From the NCBI GenBank assembly GCA_016946835.1, contig JACVTC010000015.1, forward strand, positions 1,622,501-1,686,500: a stretch of DNA of 64,000 bases, in the 5' to 3' direction. Numbering within the stretch: position 1 is the first letter of the stretch; each line of letters begins with the position of its first letter. A program made the translations under genes and the position numbers. This document shows, one piece after another, positions 23,592 through 34,814 of the stretch. Source of the stretch: Neocallimastix lanati (nom. inval.). Taxonomy: Eukaryota > Neocallimastigomycota > Neocallimastigomycetes > Neocallimastigales > Neocallimastigaceae. The notes beneath the pieces are model-generated. The model saw only the letters and a program-made list of their open reading frames with translations. It did no database searches and was not told where the DNA came from.

Positions 23592-26500
23592 TTATTTAAT
23601 AACTTTTTTTTTTATTTCAGCCTTCAGATAATAATTTACTGGATTTTTGTTTTTTGTTTTTTGTTTTTCTTTATTCCAATTATCATAACGTTTTTGTATA
23701 TATAATTCAATCGAACTATATTTAACAGCTATTCTCGTTTCTTTATCTGTTATTCTTGATTTATGAACACCTATTACTTCATAACTTTCATTCAAGAGAG
23801 GAGAACCTGATGATCCATGGTCTGTCGGTATTTCATGATATATATTAGAACCTCGAATTTTTTTTATTTTTCCATGGGATATAGAAATTTTATTTGTTGG
23901 AAAGTGGAAAATTTGAATTGATTCATCCTTTTTATTTTCATTATTATATTTCTTAGTACTGGGCTTATGAAAATATGGATTAAATTTATCAATAATTTCA
24001 TTACTTAATTCAATAAATGTAATATCAATTTTTTCTGATGTACATACAAAATATTTATCATTTATTTGAATTTTTATTGGTTTACTATTTTCACTACCTT
24101 TATATATTTCAAATGATTTACCTGGCTTAAGATTATTTTTATTTAATATGTGATTATTAGTCATCAAACCATGCATTGGGTTTTCTTTTGATGGAATTGG
24201 AATTTTAATAAAAAAACCTGTACCACTTATTTCACCAATTTTAATTAAACATATTGATCTTTTCATATTTTCAACTTGCATTATGTTTTCATTTGATTCA
24301 CATATTTTCATATTGTTTTTTAAAACAATATTATTTTTATCGACATAATTATTTAATAATATAATCATTTTATTATTATTATTCTTTCTGCTCCAAAGGA
24401 GTGGATAATTTCCATAATTATCTTGTTCATATATTTCTAAAATAATATTATTTTTATTGGCATAATCGATTAATAATTGTGCCATTTTAATATTATTCTT
24501 CTCAGCGGCTAAGAGAAGTGGATAATATCCCCATTTATTCTTTTTAATAATATCCAAAATTATATTATTTTTATTGGCATAATCAATTAATAATTGAACC
24601 ATTTTAATATTATTTTTCTCAGTGGCCAAGAGAAGTGGATAATTTCCATCATTATCCTGATCATTTATTTTTAAAGTAATTTCTTTTTCATTGGCATAAT
24701 CAATTAATAATTTAATCATTTTATTATTATTATTCTTTGTGCCCCAGAGGAGTGGATAATTTCCATCATTATCCTGTTCATTTATTTTTAAAGTAGTTTC
24801 GTTTTTATTGGCATAATCAATTAATAATTGTGCCATTTTAATATTATTCTTCTCAGCGGCTAAGAGAAGTGGATAATATCCCCATTTATTCTTTTTAATA
24901 ATATCCAAAATTATATTATTTTTATTGGCATAATCAATTAATAATTGAACCATTTTAATATTATTTTTCTCAGTGGCCAAGAGAAGTGGATAATTTCTAT
25001 CATTATTCGATTCATTCATTTTTAAAACAATATTATTTTCATTGGCATAATCAATTAATAATTTAACCATTTCAATATTATTTTTCTCAGTGGCCAATAA
25101 AAATGGATAATCTCCATTTTCATCCTCATTTATTTTTAAAGTAATTTTTTTTTTATTGGCATAATCAATTAATAATTTAATCATTTTATTATTATTATTC
25201 TTTGTGCCCCAGAGGAGTGGATAATTTCCATCATTATCCTGTTCATTTATTTTTAAAGTAGTTTCGTTTTTATTGGCATAATCAATTAATAATTGTGCCA
25301 TTTTAATACTATTCTTCTCAGCGGCTAAGAGAAGTGGATAATATTCCCATTTATTCTTTTTAATAATATCCAAAATTATATTATTTTCAATGGCATAATT
25401 AATTAATAATTTAACTATTTCAATATTATTTTTTATAGTGGCCCAGAGAAGTGGATAATTTCCTTGTTTATTCTGTTCATTTATTTGTAAAATAATATTA
25501 ATTTTATTGGCATAATCAATTAATAATTTAACCATTTCAATATTATTTTTCTCAGTGGCCAATAAAAGTGGATAATTTCTCAATTTATTCTGTTCATCTA
25601 TTTTCAAAACAATATTATTTTTATTGGCATAATCAATTAATAATTGAGCCATTTTAATATTGTTTTTCTTAGTGGCAGATAGGAATGGATAATTTCTATC
25701 ATTATCCTGTTCATTTATTTTTAAAGTAATTTCGTTTTTAATGGCATAATCAATTAATAATTGTGTCATTTTAATATTCTTCTTTTCAGTGGCCAAGAGA
25801 AGTGGATAATATCCCCATTTATTATTTTTAATAATATCCAAAATTATATTATTTTTATTGGCATATTCAATTAATAATTGTGCCATTTCAATATTATTCT
25901 TCTTAGTGGCAGAGAGGAATGGATAATTTCCATCATTATTATGTTCATTCATTTTTAAACGAATCTTATTTTTATAGGCATAATCAATTAATAATTGAAC
26001 TATTGTAATATTATTTTTCTCAGTGGCCAATAAAAGTGGATAATTTCTCAATTTATTGTGTTCATTCATATTTAAAATAATATTATTTTTATTGGCATAA
26101 TCAATTAATAATTGTGCCATTTTTATATTATTTTTCTCAGTGGCCAGGAGAAGTGGATAATTTCTATCATTATTCGGTTCATTCATTTTTAAAACAATAT
26201 TATTTTCATTGGCATAATCAATTAATAATTTAACCATTTCAATATTATTTTTCTCAGTGGCCAATAAAAGTGGATAATTCCTATTTTTATCCTCATTTAT
26301 TTTTAAAGTAATTTCGTTTTTATTGGCATAATCAATTAATAATTTAACCATTTCATTATTATTTAGTTTAATAGCCCAAAGGAGTGGATAATTTCCATCA
26401 TTACTCTGATCATTTATTTTTAAAGTAATTTTTTTTTCATTGGCATAATTAATTAATAATTGAACCATCTCAATATTTTTATTTTCAGTAGCACAGAGAA

Positions 26501-29500
26501 GTGGATAATTTCTCCATTTATTGTGTTCATTCATATTTAAAATAATATTATTTTTATTGGCATAATCAATTAATAATTGAACCATTTTAATATTATTTTT
26601 CTCAGTGGCCAATAAAAGTGGATAATTTCCATTTTCATCCTCATTTATTTTTAAAGTAATTTCTTTTTTATTGGCATAATCAATTAATAGTTTGACCATT
26701 TCATTATTATTTTTTTTAGAAGCCCAGAGGAGTGGATAATTTCCATCATTATTCTGATCATTTATTTTTAAAGTAATTTCTTTTTCATTGGCATAATTAA
26801 TTAATAATTGGACCATTTCAATATTATTATTTTCAGTGGCATAAAGAAGTGGATAATAATTTGCCCATTTGATATTATTTTTATTTTTAAAATCAATTAA
26901 TAATTGGAACATTTCAATATTACTATTTTCAGTATTCTCAAGATGTGGATAATTTTCAATTTCTTCTTGTTCATTTATTTGTAAAATAATTTTATTTTTA
27001 TTGGAATAATCAATTAATAATTGAACCATATCAATATTATTTTTCTCAGTGGCTTCAAGAAGTGGATAACTTCCCCATTCATTCGGTTTATTTATTTTTA
27101 AATTAACTTTATTTTCATTGGCATAATCAATTAATAATTGAGCCATATTAATATTATTCTTCTCAGTGGCCCAGAGGAGTGGATAATTTCCATCATTATT
27201 CTGTTTATTTATTTTTAAAGGAATCTTATTTTTATTGGCATAATCAATTAATAATTGAACCATATCAATATTATTCTTCTCAGTGGCCAGGAGGAGTGGA
27301 TAATTTTTCCATTTATTTTTTCTATATATTCTTAATTGAATATTATTGTTATTAGAATAATCAATCAACGATTGAACCATTTCAATATTATTTTTTTTAA
27401 TGGCCTCAAGAAGTGGATAACTTTCTTGTTTATTTTTTCCATTTATTTGCAAAATAATACTATTTTTATTGGCATAGTCAATTAATAATTTAACTATTTC
27501 ATCATTATTTTTTAAAGATGCCCCGAGAATTGGATAATTTTCCCATTTATTTTGCGTATTCAATTCTAAATCAATTTTTTTTTCATTGGTATAATCAATT
27601 AATAATTTAACTATATCAATATTATTTTTAATAGTGGCCCAGAGAAGTGGATAATTTCCATTTTTATTCTGTTCATTTATTTGTAAAATAATATTAATTT
27701 TATTGGCATAATCAATTAATAATTTTACCATTTCAGTATTACTTTTTTCAGTGGCCCAGAGAAGTGGATAATTTCCATTTTTATTCAGTTCATTTATTTT
27801 TAAAGTAATTTCTTTTTTATTGGCATAATCAATTAATAATTGTGCCATTTCAATATTATTCCTCTTAGTAGCCCAGAGGAGTGGATAATTTCTATTATTA
27901 TTGGGTTCATTCATTTCTAAAATAATATTTTTTTTATTGGCATAATCAATTAATAATTTAACCATTTCATTATTATTTTTATAAATGGCCAATAAAAGTG
28001 GATAATTCCTATTTTTATCCTCATTTATTTTTAAAGTAATTTCGTTTTTATTGGCATAATCAATTAATAATTTAACCATTTCATTATTATTTAGTTTAAT
28101 AGCCCAAAGGAGTGGATAATTTCCATCATTACTCTGATCATTTATTTTTAAAGTAATTTTTTTTTCATTGGCATAATTAATTAATAATTGAATCATCTCA
28201 ATATTTTTATTTTCAGTAGCACAGAGAAGTGGATAATTTCTCCATTTATTGTGTTCATTCATATTTAAAATAATATTATTTTTATTGGCATAATCAATTA
28301 ATAATTGAACCATTTTAATATTATTTTTCTCAGTGGCCAAGAGAAGTGGATAATTTCTATCATTATTCGATTCATTCATTTTTAAAACAATATTATTTTC
28401 AATGGCATAATCGATTAATAATTTAACCATTTCAATATTATTTTTCTCAGTGGCCAATAAAAATGGATAATTTCCATTTTCATCCTCATTTATTTTTAAA
28501 GTAATTTCTTTTTTATTAGCATAATCAATTAATAATTTGACCATTTCATTATTATTTTTTTTAGAAGCCCAGAGGAGTGGATAATTTCCATCATTATTCT
28601 GATCATTTATTTTTAAAGTAATTTCTTTTTCATTGGCATAATTAATTAATAATTGGACCATTTCAATATTATTATTTTCAGTGGCATAAAGAAGTGAATA
28701 ATAATTTGTCCATTTGATATTATTTTTATTTCCAAAATCAATTAATAATTGGAACATTTCAATATTACTATTTTCAGTACTCTCAATAAGTGGATAATTT
28801 TCATTTTCTTCTTGTCCATTTATATGTAAAGTATTTCTATTTTTATTGGCACAATCAATTAATAATTGAACCATTTCAATATTATTATTCTTAATAACTT
28901 CAAGAAATGGATAACTTCCCAATTCATTGTGCTCATTTATTTTTAAACGAATACAATTTTTATTGGCATAATCAATCAGTAATTGAACTATTTTAATATT
29001 ATTTTTCTCAGTGGCTTCAAGAAGTGGATAACTTCCCCATTCATTCTGGTTATTTATTTTTAAAAGAATCCTATTTTCATTGGCATAACCAATTAATAAT
29101 TTAACTATTTCATCATTATTTTTCTCAGTGGCTTCAAGAAGTGGATAACTTCCCCATTCCTCCTGCTCATTTATTTTTAAATTAAGCTTATTATTATTGG
29201 CATAATCAATTAATAATTGAACCAATTCAATATTATTCTTTTTAGTGGCCCAGAGGAGTGGATAATTTCTATTATTATTCGGTTTATTCATTTTTAAACG
29301 AATCTTATTTTTATTAGCATAATCAATTAATAAATTAACTATTTTATTATTATTTTTTAAAGATGCCCCGAGAATTGGATAATTTTCCCATTTATTTTGC
29401 TTATTCAATTCTAAATCAATTTTTTTTTCATTGGCATAATTAATTAATAATTTAACTATTTCAATATTATTTTTTATAGTGGCCCAGAGAAGTGGATAAT

Positions 29501-31070
29501 TTCCTTGTTTATTCTGTTCATTTATTTGTAAAATAATATTAATTTTATTGGCATAATCAATTAATAATTTTACCATTTCAGTATTACTTTTTTCAGTGGC
29601 CCAAATAAGTGGATAATTTCCTTGTTTATTTTTTTCATTTATTTGTAATATAATATTATTTTTATTTGCATAATCAATTAATAATTGAACCATTTCAATA
29701 TTATTTTTTATAGTGGCCCAGAGAAGTGGATAATTTCCTTGTTTATTCTGTTCATTTATTTGTAAAATAATATTAATTTTATTGGCATAATCAATTAATA
29801 ATTTTACCATTTCAGTATTACTTTTTTCAGTGGCCCAGATAAGTGGATAATATCCTCGTTTATTCTTTTCATTTATTTGCAAAATAATATTATTTTTATT
29901 TGAATAATCAATTAATAATTGAACCATTTCAATATTATCTTTTTCAGTGGCCAAGAGAAGTGGATAATTTCCCCATTTATTCTGATTATTTATTATTAAA
30001 TGAATTTTATTTTTATTTTTATTGACATATTCAATTAATAAACTAACCATTTCAATATTATTATTATAAGTGGCCAAGAGAAGTGGATAATATCCTCGTT
30101 TATTCTTTTCATTTATTTGCAAAATAATATTATTTTTATTTGAATAATCAATTAATAATTGAACCATTTCAATATTATCATTATAAGTGGCCTTAAGAAG
30201 TGGATAATTTCCATGTTTACTCTGTTCATTCATTTTCAAAACAATATTATTTTGATTTGCATAATCAATTATTAGTTTAACCATTTTAATATTATTCTTT
30301 TCAGTGGACAAGAGAAGTGGATAACTTCCCCCTTCATTCTGTTTATTTATTTCTATATGAATTTTATTTTTATTTTTATTTTTATTGACATATTCAATTA
30401 ATAAACTAACCATTTCAATATTATTATTATAAGTGGCCCAGAGAAGTGGATAATTTTTACATTCATTTTGTTCATTCATTTTTAAAATTTTTTTATTTTT
30501 ATTGGAATAATCAATTAATGATTTAACCATTTCAATATTATTATTATATGTTGCCAAGAGAAGTGGATAGTTTCCATGATTATCCTTTTTATTTATTTTC
30601 AAAACAATATTATTTTTATTGGCATAATCAATTAATAAACTAACCACTTCAATATTATTTTTTTCAGTGGCACAGAGAAGTGGATAGTTTCTATGATTAT
30701 CCTTTTTATTCATTTTCAAAACAATATTATTTTTATTGGCGTAATCAATTAATGATTTAACCGTTTCTATATTATTATTTTTAGTAGCATAAAGAAGTTC
30801 AAAACCTTTCCCTTTATTTTGTTCATTTATTTTTAAAATAGTATTATTTTCATTTGCATCATCAATTAATAATCCATCTGATTCTATATTATTATGTTCC
30901 ACGGCACTTAAATGTGGATAAATCCCGTTATAACCCTTTTCATTTATTCTTACTACAATATCATTATTACTGGCATTATCCAAATTTAATTTATTTATAT
31001 TTTCATTTCCTTCATATTTATTTTCATTTGATAAATATACTTCAAAATTTCTATTCCCCATAGAAAACAA
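23592..31070 (-). CDS. Giant ankyrin-repeat protein with C-terminal trypsin-like peptidase
   Basis: An uninterrupted 2492-residue ORF. After a divergent N-terminus beginning MFSMG, residues of about 33-2245 form roughly 56 tandem ankyrin units of 39 residues (117 bp), each with a core like LLIDYANKNNI and NYPLLWATE. The usual unit is 33 residues, and the extra residues lie in the loop after the second helix. Residues of about 2254-2470 form a chymotrypsin-fold peptidase with a GTGFF strand, His2307 in TNNHIL, Asp2349 in KIDITFIEL and Ser2421 in HGSSGSP, so the catalytic set looks complete. No signal peptide or membrane segment is seen; a cytosolic protein is expected. The ankyrin units should bind partner proteins and the peptidase may cut them or be released on binding; this is inference. 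Block duplications inside the repeats are described under findings. The start ATG is followed at once by the MFSMG shared with the 905-residue paralog. The gene has the 5' module shared by the family. Confidence 0.9.
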   Translation of the reverse strand: MFSMGNRNFEVYLSNENKYEGNENINKLNLDNASNNDIVVRINEKGYNGIYPHLSAVEHNNIESDGLLIDDANENNTILKINEQNKGKGFELLYATKNNNIETVKSLIDYANKNNIVLKMNKKDNHRNYPLLCATEKNNIEVVSLLIDYANKNNIVLKINKKDNHGNYPLLLATYNNNIEMVKSLIDYSNKNKKILKMNEQNECKNYPLLWATYNNNIEMVSLLIEYVNKNKNKNKIHIEINKQNEGGSYPLLLSTEKNNIKMVKLIIDYANQNNIVLKMNEQSKHGNYPLLKATYNDNIEMVQLLIDYSNKNNIILQINEKNKRGYYPLLLATYNNNIEMVSLLIEYVNKNKNKIHLIINNQNKWGNYPLLLATEKDNIEMVQLLIDYSNKNNIILQINEKNKRGYYPLIWATEKSNTEMVKLLIDYANKINIILQINEQNKQGNYPLLWATIKNNIEMVQLLIDYANKNNIILQINEKNKQGNYPLIWATEKSNTEMVKLLIDYANKINIILQINEQNKQGNYPLLWATIKNNIEIVKLLINYANEKKIDLELNKQNKWENYPILGASLKNNNKIVNLLIDYANKNKIRLKMNKPNNNRNYPLLWATKKNNIELVQLLIDYANNNKLNLKINEQEEWGSYPLLEATEKNNDEIVKLLIGYANENRILLKINNQNEWGSYPLLEATEKNNIKIVQLLIDYANKNCIRLKINEHNELGSYPFLEVIKNNNIEMVQLLIDCANKNRNTLHINGQEENENYPLIESTENSNIEMFQLLIDFGNKNNIKWTNYYSLLYATENNNIEMVQLLINYANEKEITLKINDQNNDGNYPLLWASKKNNNEMVKLLIDYANKKEITLKINEDENGNYPFLLATEKNNIEMVKLLIDYAIENNIVLKMNESNNDRNYPLLLATEKNNIKMVQLLIDYANKNNIILNMNEHNKWRNYPLLCATENKNIEMIQLLINYANEKKITLKINDQSNDGNYPLLWAIKLNNNEMVKLLIDYANKNEITLKINEDKNRNYPLLLAIYKNNNEMVKLLIDYANKKNIILEMNEPNNNRNYPLLWATKRNNIEMAQLLIDYANKKEITLKINELNKNGNYPLLWATEKSNTEMVKLLIDYANKINIILQINEQNKNGNYPLLWATIKNNIDIVKLLIDYTNEKKIDLELNTQNKWENYPILGASLKNNDEIVKLLIDYANKNSIILQINGKNKQESYPLLEAIKKNNIEMVQSLIDYSNNNNIQLRIYRKNKWKNYPLLLATEKNNIDMVQLLIDYANKNKIPLKINKQNNDGNYPLLWATEKNNINMAQLLIDYANENKVNLKINKPNEWGSYPLLEATEKNNIDMVQLLIDYSNKNKIILQINEQEEIENYPHLENTENSNIEMFQLLIDFKNKNNIKWANYYPLLYATENNNIEMVQLLINYANEKEITLKINDQNNDGNYPLLWASKKNNNEMVKLLIDYANKKEITLKINEDENGNYPLLLATEKNNIKMVQLLIDYANKNNIILNMNEHNKWRNYPLLCATENKNIEMVQLLINYANEKKITLKINDQSNDGNYPLLWAIKLNNNEMVKLLIDYANKNEITLKINEDKNRNYPLLLATEKNNIEMVKLLIDYANENNIVLKMNEPNNDRNYPLLLATEKNNIKMAQLLIDYANKNNIILNMNEHNKLRNYPLLLATEKNNITIVQLLIDYAYKNKIRLKMNEHNNDGNYPFLSATKKNNIEMAQLLIEYANKNNIILDIIKNNKWGYYPLLLATEKKNIKMTQLLIDYAIKNEITLKINEQDNDRNYPFLSATKKNNIKMAQLLIDYANKNNIVLKIDEQNKLRNYPLLLATEKNNIEMVKLLIDYANKINIILQINEQNKQGNYPLLWATIKNNIEIVKLLINYAIENNIILDIIKKNKWEYYPLLLAAEKNSIKMAQLLIDYANKNETTLKINEQDNDGNYPLLWGTKNNNNKMIKLLIDYANKKKITLKINEDENGDYPFLLATEKNNIEMVKLLIDYANENNIVLKMNESNNDRNYPLLLATEKNNIKMVQLLIDYANKNNIILDIIKKNKWGYYPLLLAAEKNNIKMAQLLIDYANKNETTLKINEQDNDGNYPLLWGTKNNNNKMIKLLIDYANEKEITLKINDQDNDGNYPLLLATEKNNIKMVQLLIDYANKNNIILDIIKKNKWGYYPLLLAAEKNNIKMAQLLIDYANKNNIILEIYEQDNYGNYPLLWSRKNNNNKMIILLNNYVDKNNIVLKNNMKICESNENIMQVENMKRSICLIKIGEISGTGFFIKIPIPSKENPMHGLMTNNHILNKNNLKPGKSFEIYKGSENSKPIKIQINDKYFVCTSEKIDITFIELSNEIIDKFNPYFHKPSTKKYNNENKKDESIQIFHFPTNKISISHGKIKKIRGSNIYHEIPTDHGSSGSPLLNESYEVIGVHKSRITDKETRIAVKYSSIELYIQKRYDNWNKEKQKTKNKNPVNYYLKAEIKKKVIK

Positions 31071-31129
31071 AATTTTTTCATATAAAAAAAAAAATTAAAT
31101 AAAAGAAATAAATAAATTATTCTGTTTAT

Positions 31130-31400
31130 TGATAATTTTTACATTTAAATGATTTTTATTATTTTATTATTTTAAATTCCTATAATGAAAGTATATAATA
31201 AGGAACTTTTAAATGTGAATTCAAAATTTTTAATAATTAAAATCATTGATATATGAAATTTAACTTAATTTCTTATATTGAAGAATATTTAAATATTTTA
31301 AATATATAATTTAATAATAATAGCTTAATAACCAAATAATTTATAAAGGGAAATGATATAATTAATTATTATAATTATTAATATTATTATAACGTGTAAT
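31130..31400 (-). promoter_or_regulatory. Shared 5' flanking module of the ankyrin genes, copy 1
   Basis: Just upstream of the 2492-residue gene lies a stretch also found upstream of the genes at 37781 and 49474. On the plus strand the landmarks are CTATAATGAAAGTATATAAT, AACTTTTAAATGTGAATTC, AAAATTTTTAATAATTAAAA, TATATGAAATTTAA and a later AAATATATAATTTAATAA. Conservation across three genes and two orphan copies suggests either promoter function or recent segmental duplication. Confidence 0.6.
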
Positions 31401-31925
31401 AAGAATGCTTTTATTATTTAAAAAATATAAAAATGTTTATATTTATTTATTTACACTTTTTTATTTTTTTATGTTGAAATTATGAATGAATCTAATTTCA
31501 ATTTCATTTAATTTCAATAATTCGATTATATTTATTGAAATAATTGATAAATAAATAATTAATTAATATATATCAATAATATAGTTAACCATGATTGAAT
31601 CAATTAACTTTAATATTAATTTATGATTTTTAAACCTTTTTTTTTATTTATTTTATTAATAGGATTAATGATTAATAAAATAAATTTATTTATTATTAAT
31701 CACGTGAATCAAATTAAAACAAGTGAATGTGGTTCATTTCGCCAATTTTTATAATACAAATTTTCAATACGCCATTTATTTTTAATGGCTTGTAAAATTT
31801 TTTGTTAACGCCATAAAAAATTTTAATAAAATTATATGTAAAAAAAATAAATGTATAAATAAATAAACAAACAAATAAATAAATAAATAAAGAATGTAAT
31901 AAGTAATCACTCAATAATTATTTAA

Positions 31926-32158
31926 ATAATTTATTTCCAACAAAACCATCTTTTTATGAATTAATAGATAAATTAAATGAACTTGAACATTTATTATATT
32001 ATGATTATCAAAGAAAAATAAGAGGAATTTGGAAAATAAAAAAAAGAGCAATAAATAAAGCTACTGAAATCAGTGTCTTAATTGAACGCTTCAAAAGTAT
32101 TGAAGCCAAGTTAATTGATGCTAAATGTGATAGAAATAAAATTATTAATTTGTAGTTT
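31926..32158 (+). pseudogene. Coding-like fragment without start, helical, unknown
   Basis: The plus strand reads about 76 residues without a stop, from LFPTKPSFYELIDKLNELEH through IWKIKKRAINKATEI to RNKIINL and a TAG at about 32153-32155. It has no in-frame ATG. The composition (GCC, CGC, CAA, TGG codons; a heptad-like charged pattern) is coding-like and probably helical. It runs opposite to the ankyrin gene, about 0.85 kb away. It may be the last exon of a gene or a gag-like remnant. No family is recognised. Confidence 0.45.
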
Positions 32159-32159
32159 G

Positions 32160-33512
32160 ATTGTTTAACTAATTTAAATAATATAATATAAATATTACTT
32201 TATAATAAATAATTAAGAAATGAGGAATGACCAAATGAAATAATCAGAATTCTGTCATTCAATAATTTAATTTATAAAGCATATTAAATTTATACAGTTT
32301 TAATAAATATTCAAATACAATGTATAATTTATAGTTTTATCATTATAATTATTATTTCGCTTAATAATTTTTAAAAGAAAAGAATTATTATTAATAAAAT
32401 TTATATTTTTAATAACATTTGTAATTTTATATAATTTTTTATTAATAAAATTTAAATAAAAAAATTATTATTATTAGTTTTATATTTTTAATAACATTTA
32501 AGTAAAAGAATTATTATTAATAACATTTATATTTTTATGTTTTTTTTTTTTATTAATAACATTTAAGTAAAATAATTAATAATATTTATATTTTTAATAA
32601 CATTTAAATAAAAGAATTATTATTAAAAAAAAGAATTAAAATCAAAAAATCTAACCATTATATGATTTATTTAATTATTCACTTAATAATTAATTTAAAA
32701 ATTGAAATAACAAAATAATACAATAAAATAATATTATGTAGTATAATATAGCCATAGCCACAAATTTATATATATCACGTGAAAAATTGGCGTAATGCAA
32801 CTTCCCCAAATAAAATTTATTTTTAATCACGTGAATTACAATAAAAAAAGATTGTTCATTTATTCTATAATAAAATAATATATAGCTAAATATATATTAT
32901 TTTATAATATACTATTTATTAATATATTTAATAAATTCATTTATATATATTTATTTATACTTATTTATGTTTTTATATATATTTTTTTAAATTTTTTTTT
33001 AGTTTTTATATCCAAATTTAGTTAAATTGAAAAAAAAAAGATAATAATATTTTGGACATAAAAATTAAAAAAAAATTAAATTAAATTAAATTTAAATTAT
33101 AAAATAATGATTATTTATATTCTTTTAAATAATTATTAAAATAATGATTATTTATATATATATATATATTTATTTATTTATATATTTTTATATATTTATT
33201 TTTTTAATTGTTTAATCTCTATTTTTATTTTTTTTTTTTATTTTATTTAATTTTATTTATTTATTATTCATTTATCTTTAAAAATATAACATATCTTAAA
33301 TTCAATGTTACTACATTTTGACCACACTCACTGCTAGAAGCGTAGTTTATTTATATTGATTTGAATTTTTTTTTTTAAAAAAAGTTTGATAATATAAATA
33401 ATCTTAAAATCAAAATGGATTAAAAAAAAAAGTATTATAACACGTTTTAAGACTTTATTTAAAATATATTTTTTTTTGTTAAAATGATTATTTTATTTAT
33501 TAAGAGATAAAA

Positions 33513-33548
<36 letters not shown>

Positions 33549-34071
33549 AACTATTTTTATTTAATAATAAATATTAAAACTACATTAAAAATGATTAATT
33601 ATAATAATTAATTTATTCCTAAGAGATATATTTTATTATTTATTTATTATTTAAATGTTAATAATTATTATCTTTTATTCCAATAATAATACTATCTAAA
33701 CTAGACTAAATTTGAAAGTAATATTAGAAAAAAATTTTTTTACTATATTATTTTTTATAAGAAAGTTAAATATGTGTCATTAAAAAAATTTTAAAAAAGT
33801 ATTTTTAATTATACTATTAAACTTTTACGTGTAAATTGTATATTCCTTACTTTAAATTCTTATATTGAATGTTTGAAATGCTGAACTAATAAACGAAATT
33901 TCAAAAATTTCAAATATTAAAAACATTTATATATTAAGTTTTTAATTAAATTTTTATACTGATTTAAATTTTAAATAATTATTTAATTATTTTTTTTTAT
34001 TTAAAAAATGCATACATATATTTAATAATAAAATATTGTTTTAAAAGGGATATTAGAAATAAAATATTTTA

Positions 34072-34108
<37 letters not shown>

Positions 34109-34810
34109 AGAATATCTTTGACAATAATATAATATAGTTAATATTAACATATTTAAGAAATTAATTTATCAAAATTATATATTATATTGTAATAAATTAA
34201 TTAGAAAATTTCATCAAACACCTAAACAGTAATTATAAAAAAAAAAAATAATAATATTTTGCGTTAATAATAAATTTTATTATGATGTAGAAATTTATTG
34301 TGATAAAAAACATTTAGGTAAAAATACCAGTAATTTTATGGTGACTTAAGATGAAAATATAATATATATATATTTAAAATATGAATTTTTTTTTTTTTTT
34401 AAACTGAGTTCTTTAAATTTAATTTAAAAAAAAATAGTAATAAAGTTGATAAATAAAATTTTCTGTATTTTAAATACGAAGAAATGTAATGAGTCTATTA
34501 TTATGGAATATTAAATATAAAAGTTTAATATAATTTAAATAATTAAATAAAAAAAATATAAAATTTATTCTTAAAAAAATAGATAATATGTTATATTTTA
34601 TATTTCATTCTTAAAATAACAATTCATATTACTTAATATATCCAAAATTAAAATATAATATATAATATATTTATAATCCTTTTAACTAAAAGAAAAAAAA
34701 AAAAAAAAATAGTAATATTAAATTTATCTATTTATCAATTTATTTTTTATTTATAAATATCATTTAGTTAATCATGATAATTGGTGCATAAAATATATTA
34801 ATTTATTTAT
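32160..34810. other. AT-rich intergenic DNA
   Basis: No gene is seen. It has many ATTATTATTAATAACATTT-type degenerate repeats at 32350-32640, two CACGTG sites (32776, 32828) and a GGCGTAATGCAACTTCCCC island at about 32790-32808. Long A-runs lie at 33516-33544 and 34075-34106. A weak resemblance to the ankyrin 5' module occurs near 33800-33950. Confidence 0.5.
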
Positions 34811-34814
34811 TATA

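Noticed and set aside
30854-31063. Antisense ORFs inside the ankyrin and peptidase genes (also 48291-48515, 48645-48890, 16564-16764, 16568-16846)
   Set aside because: They are shadows of the strongly supported coding frames.
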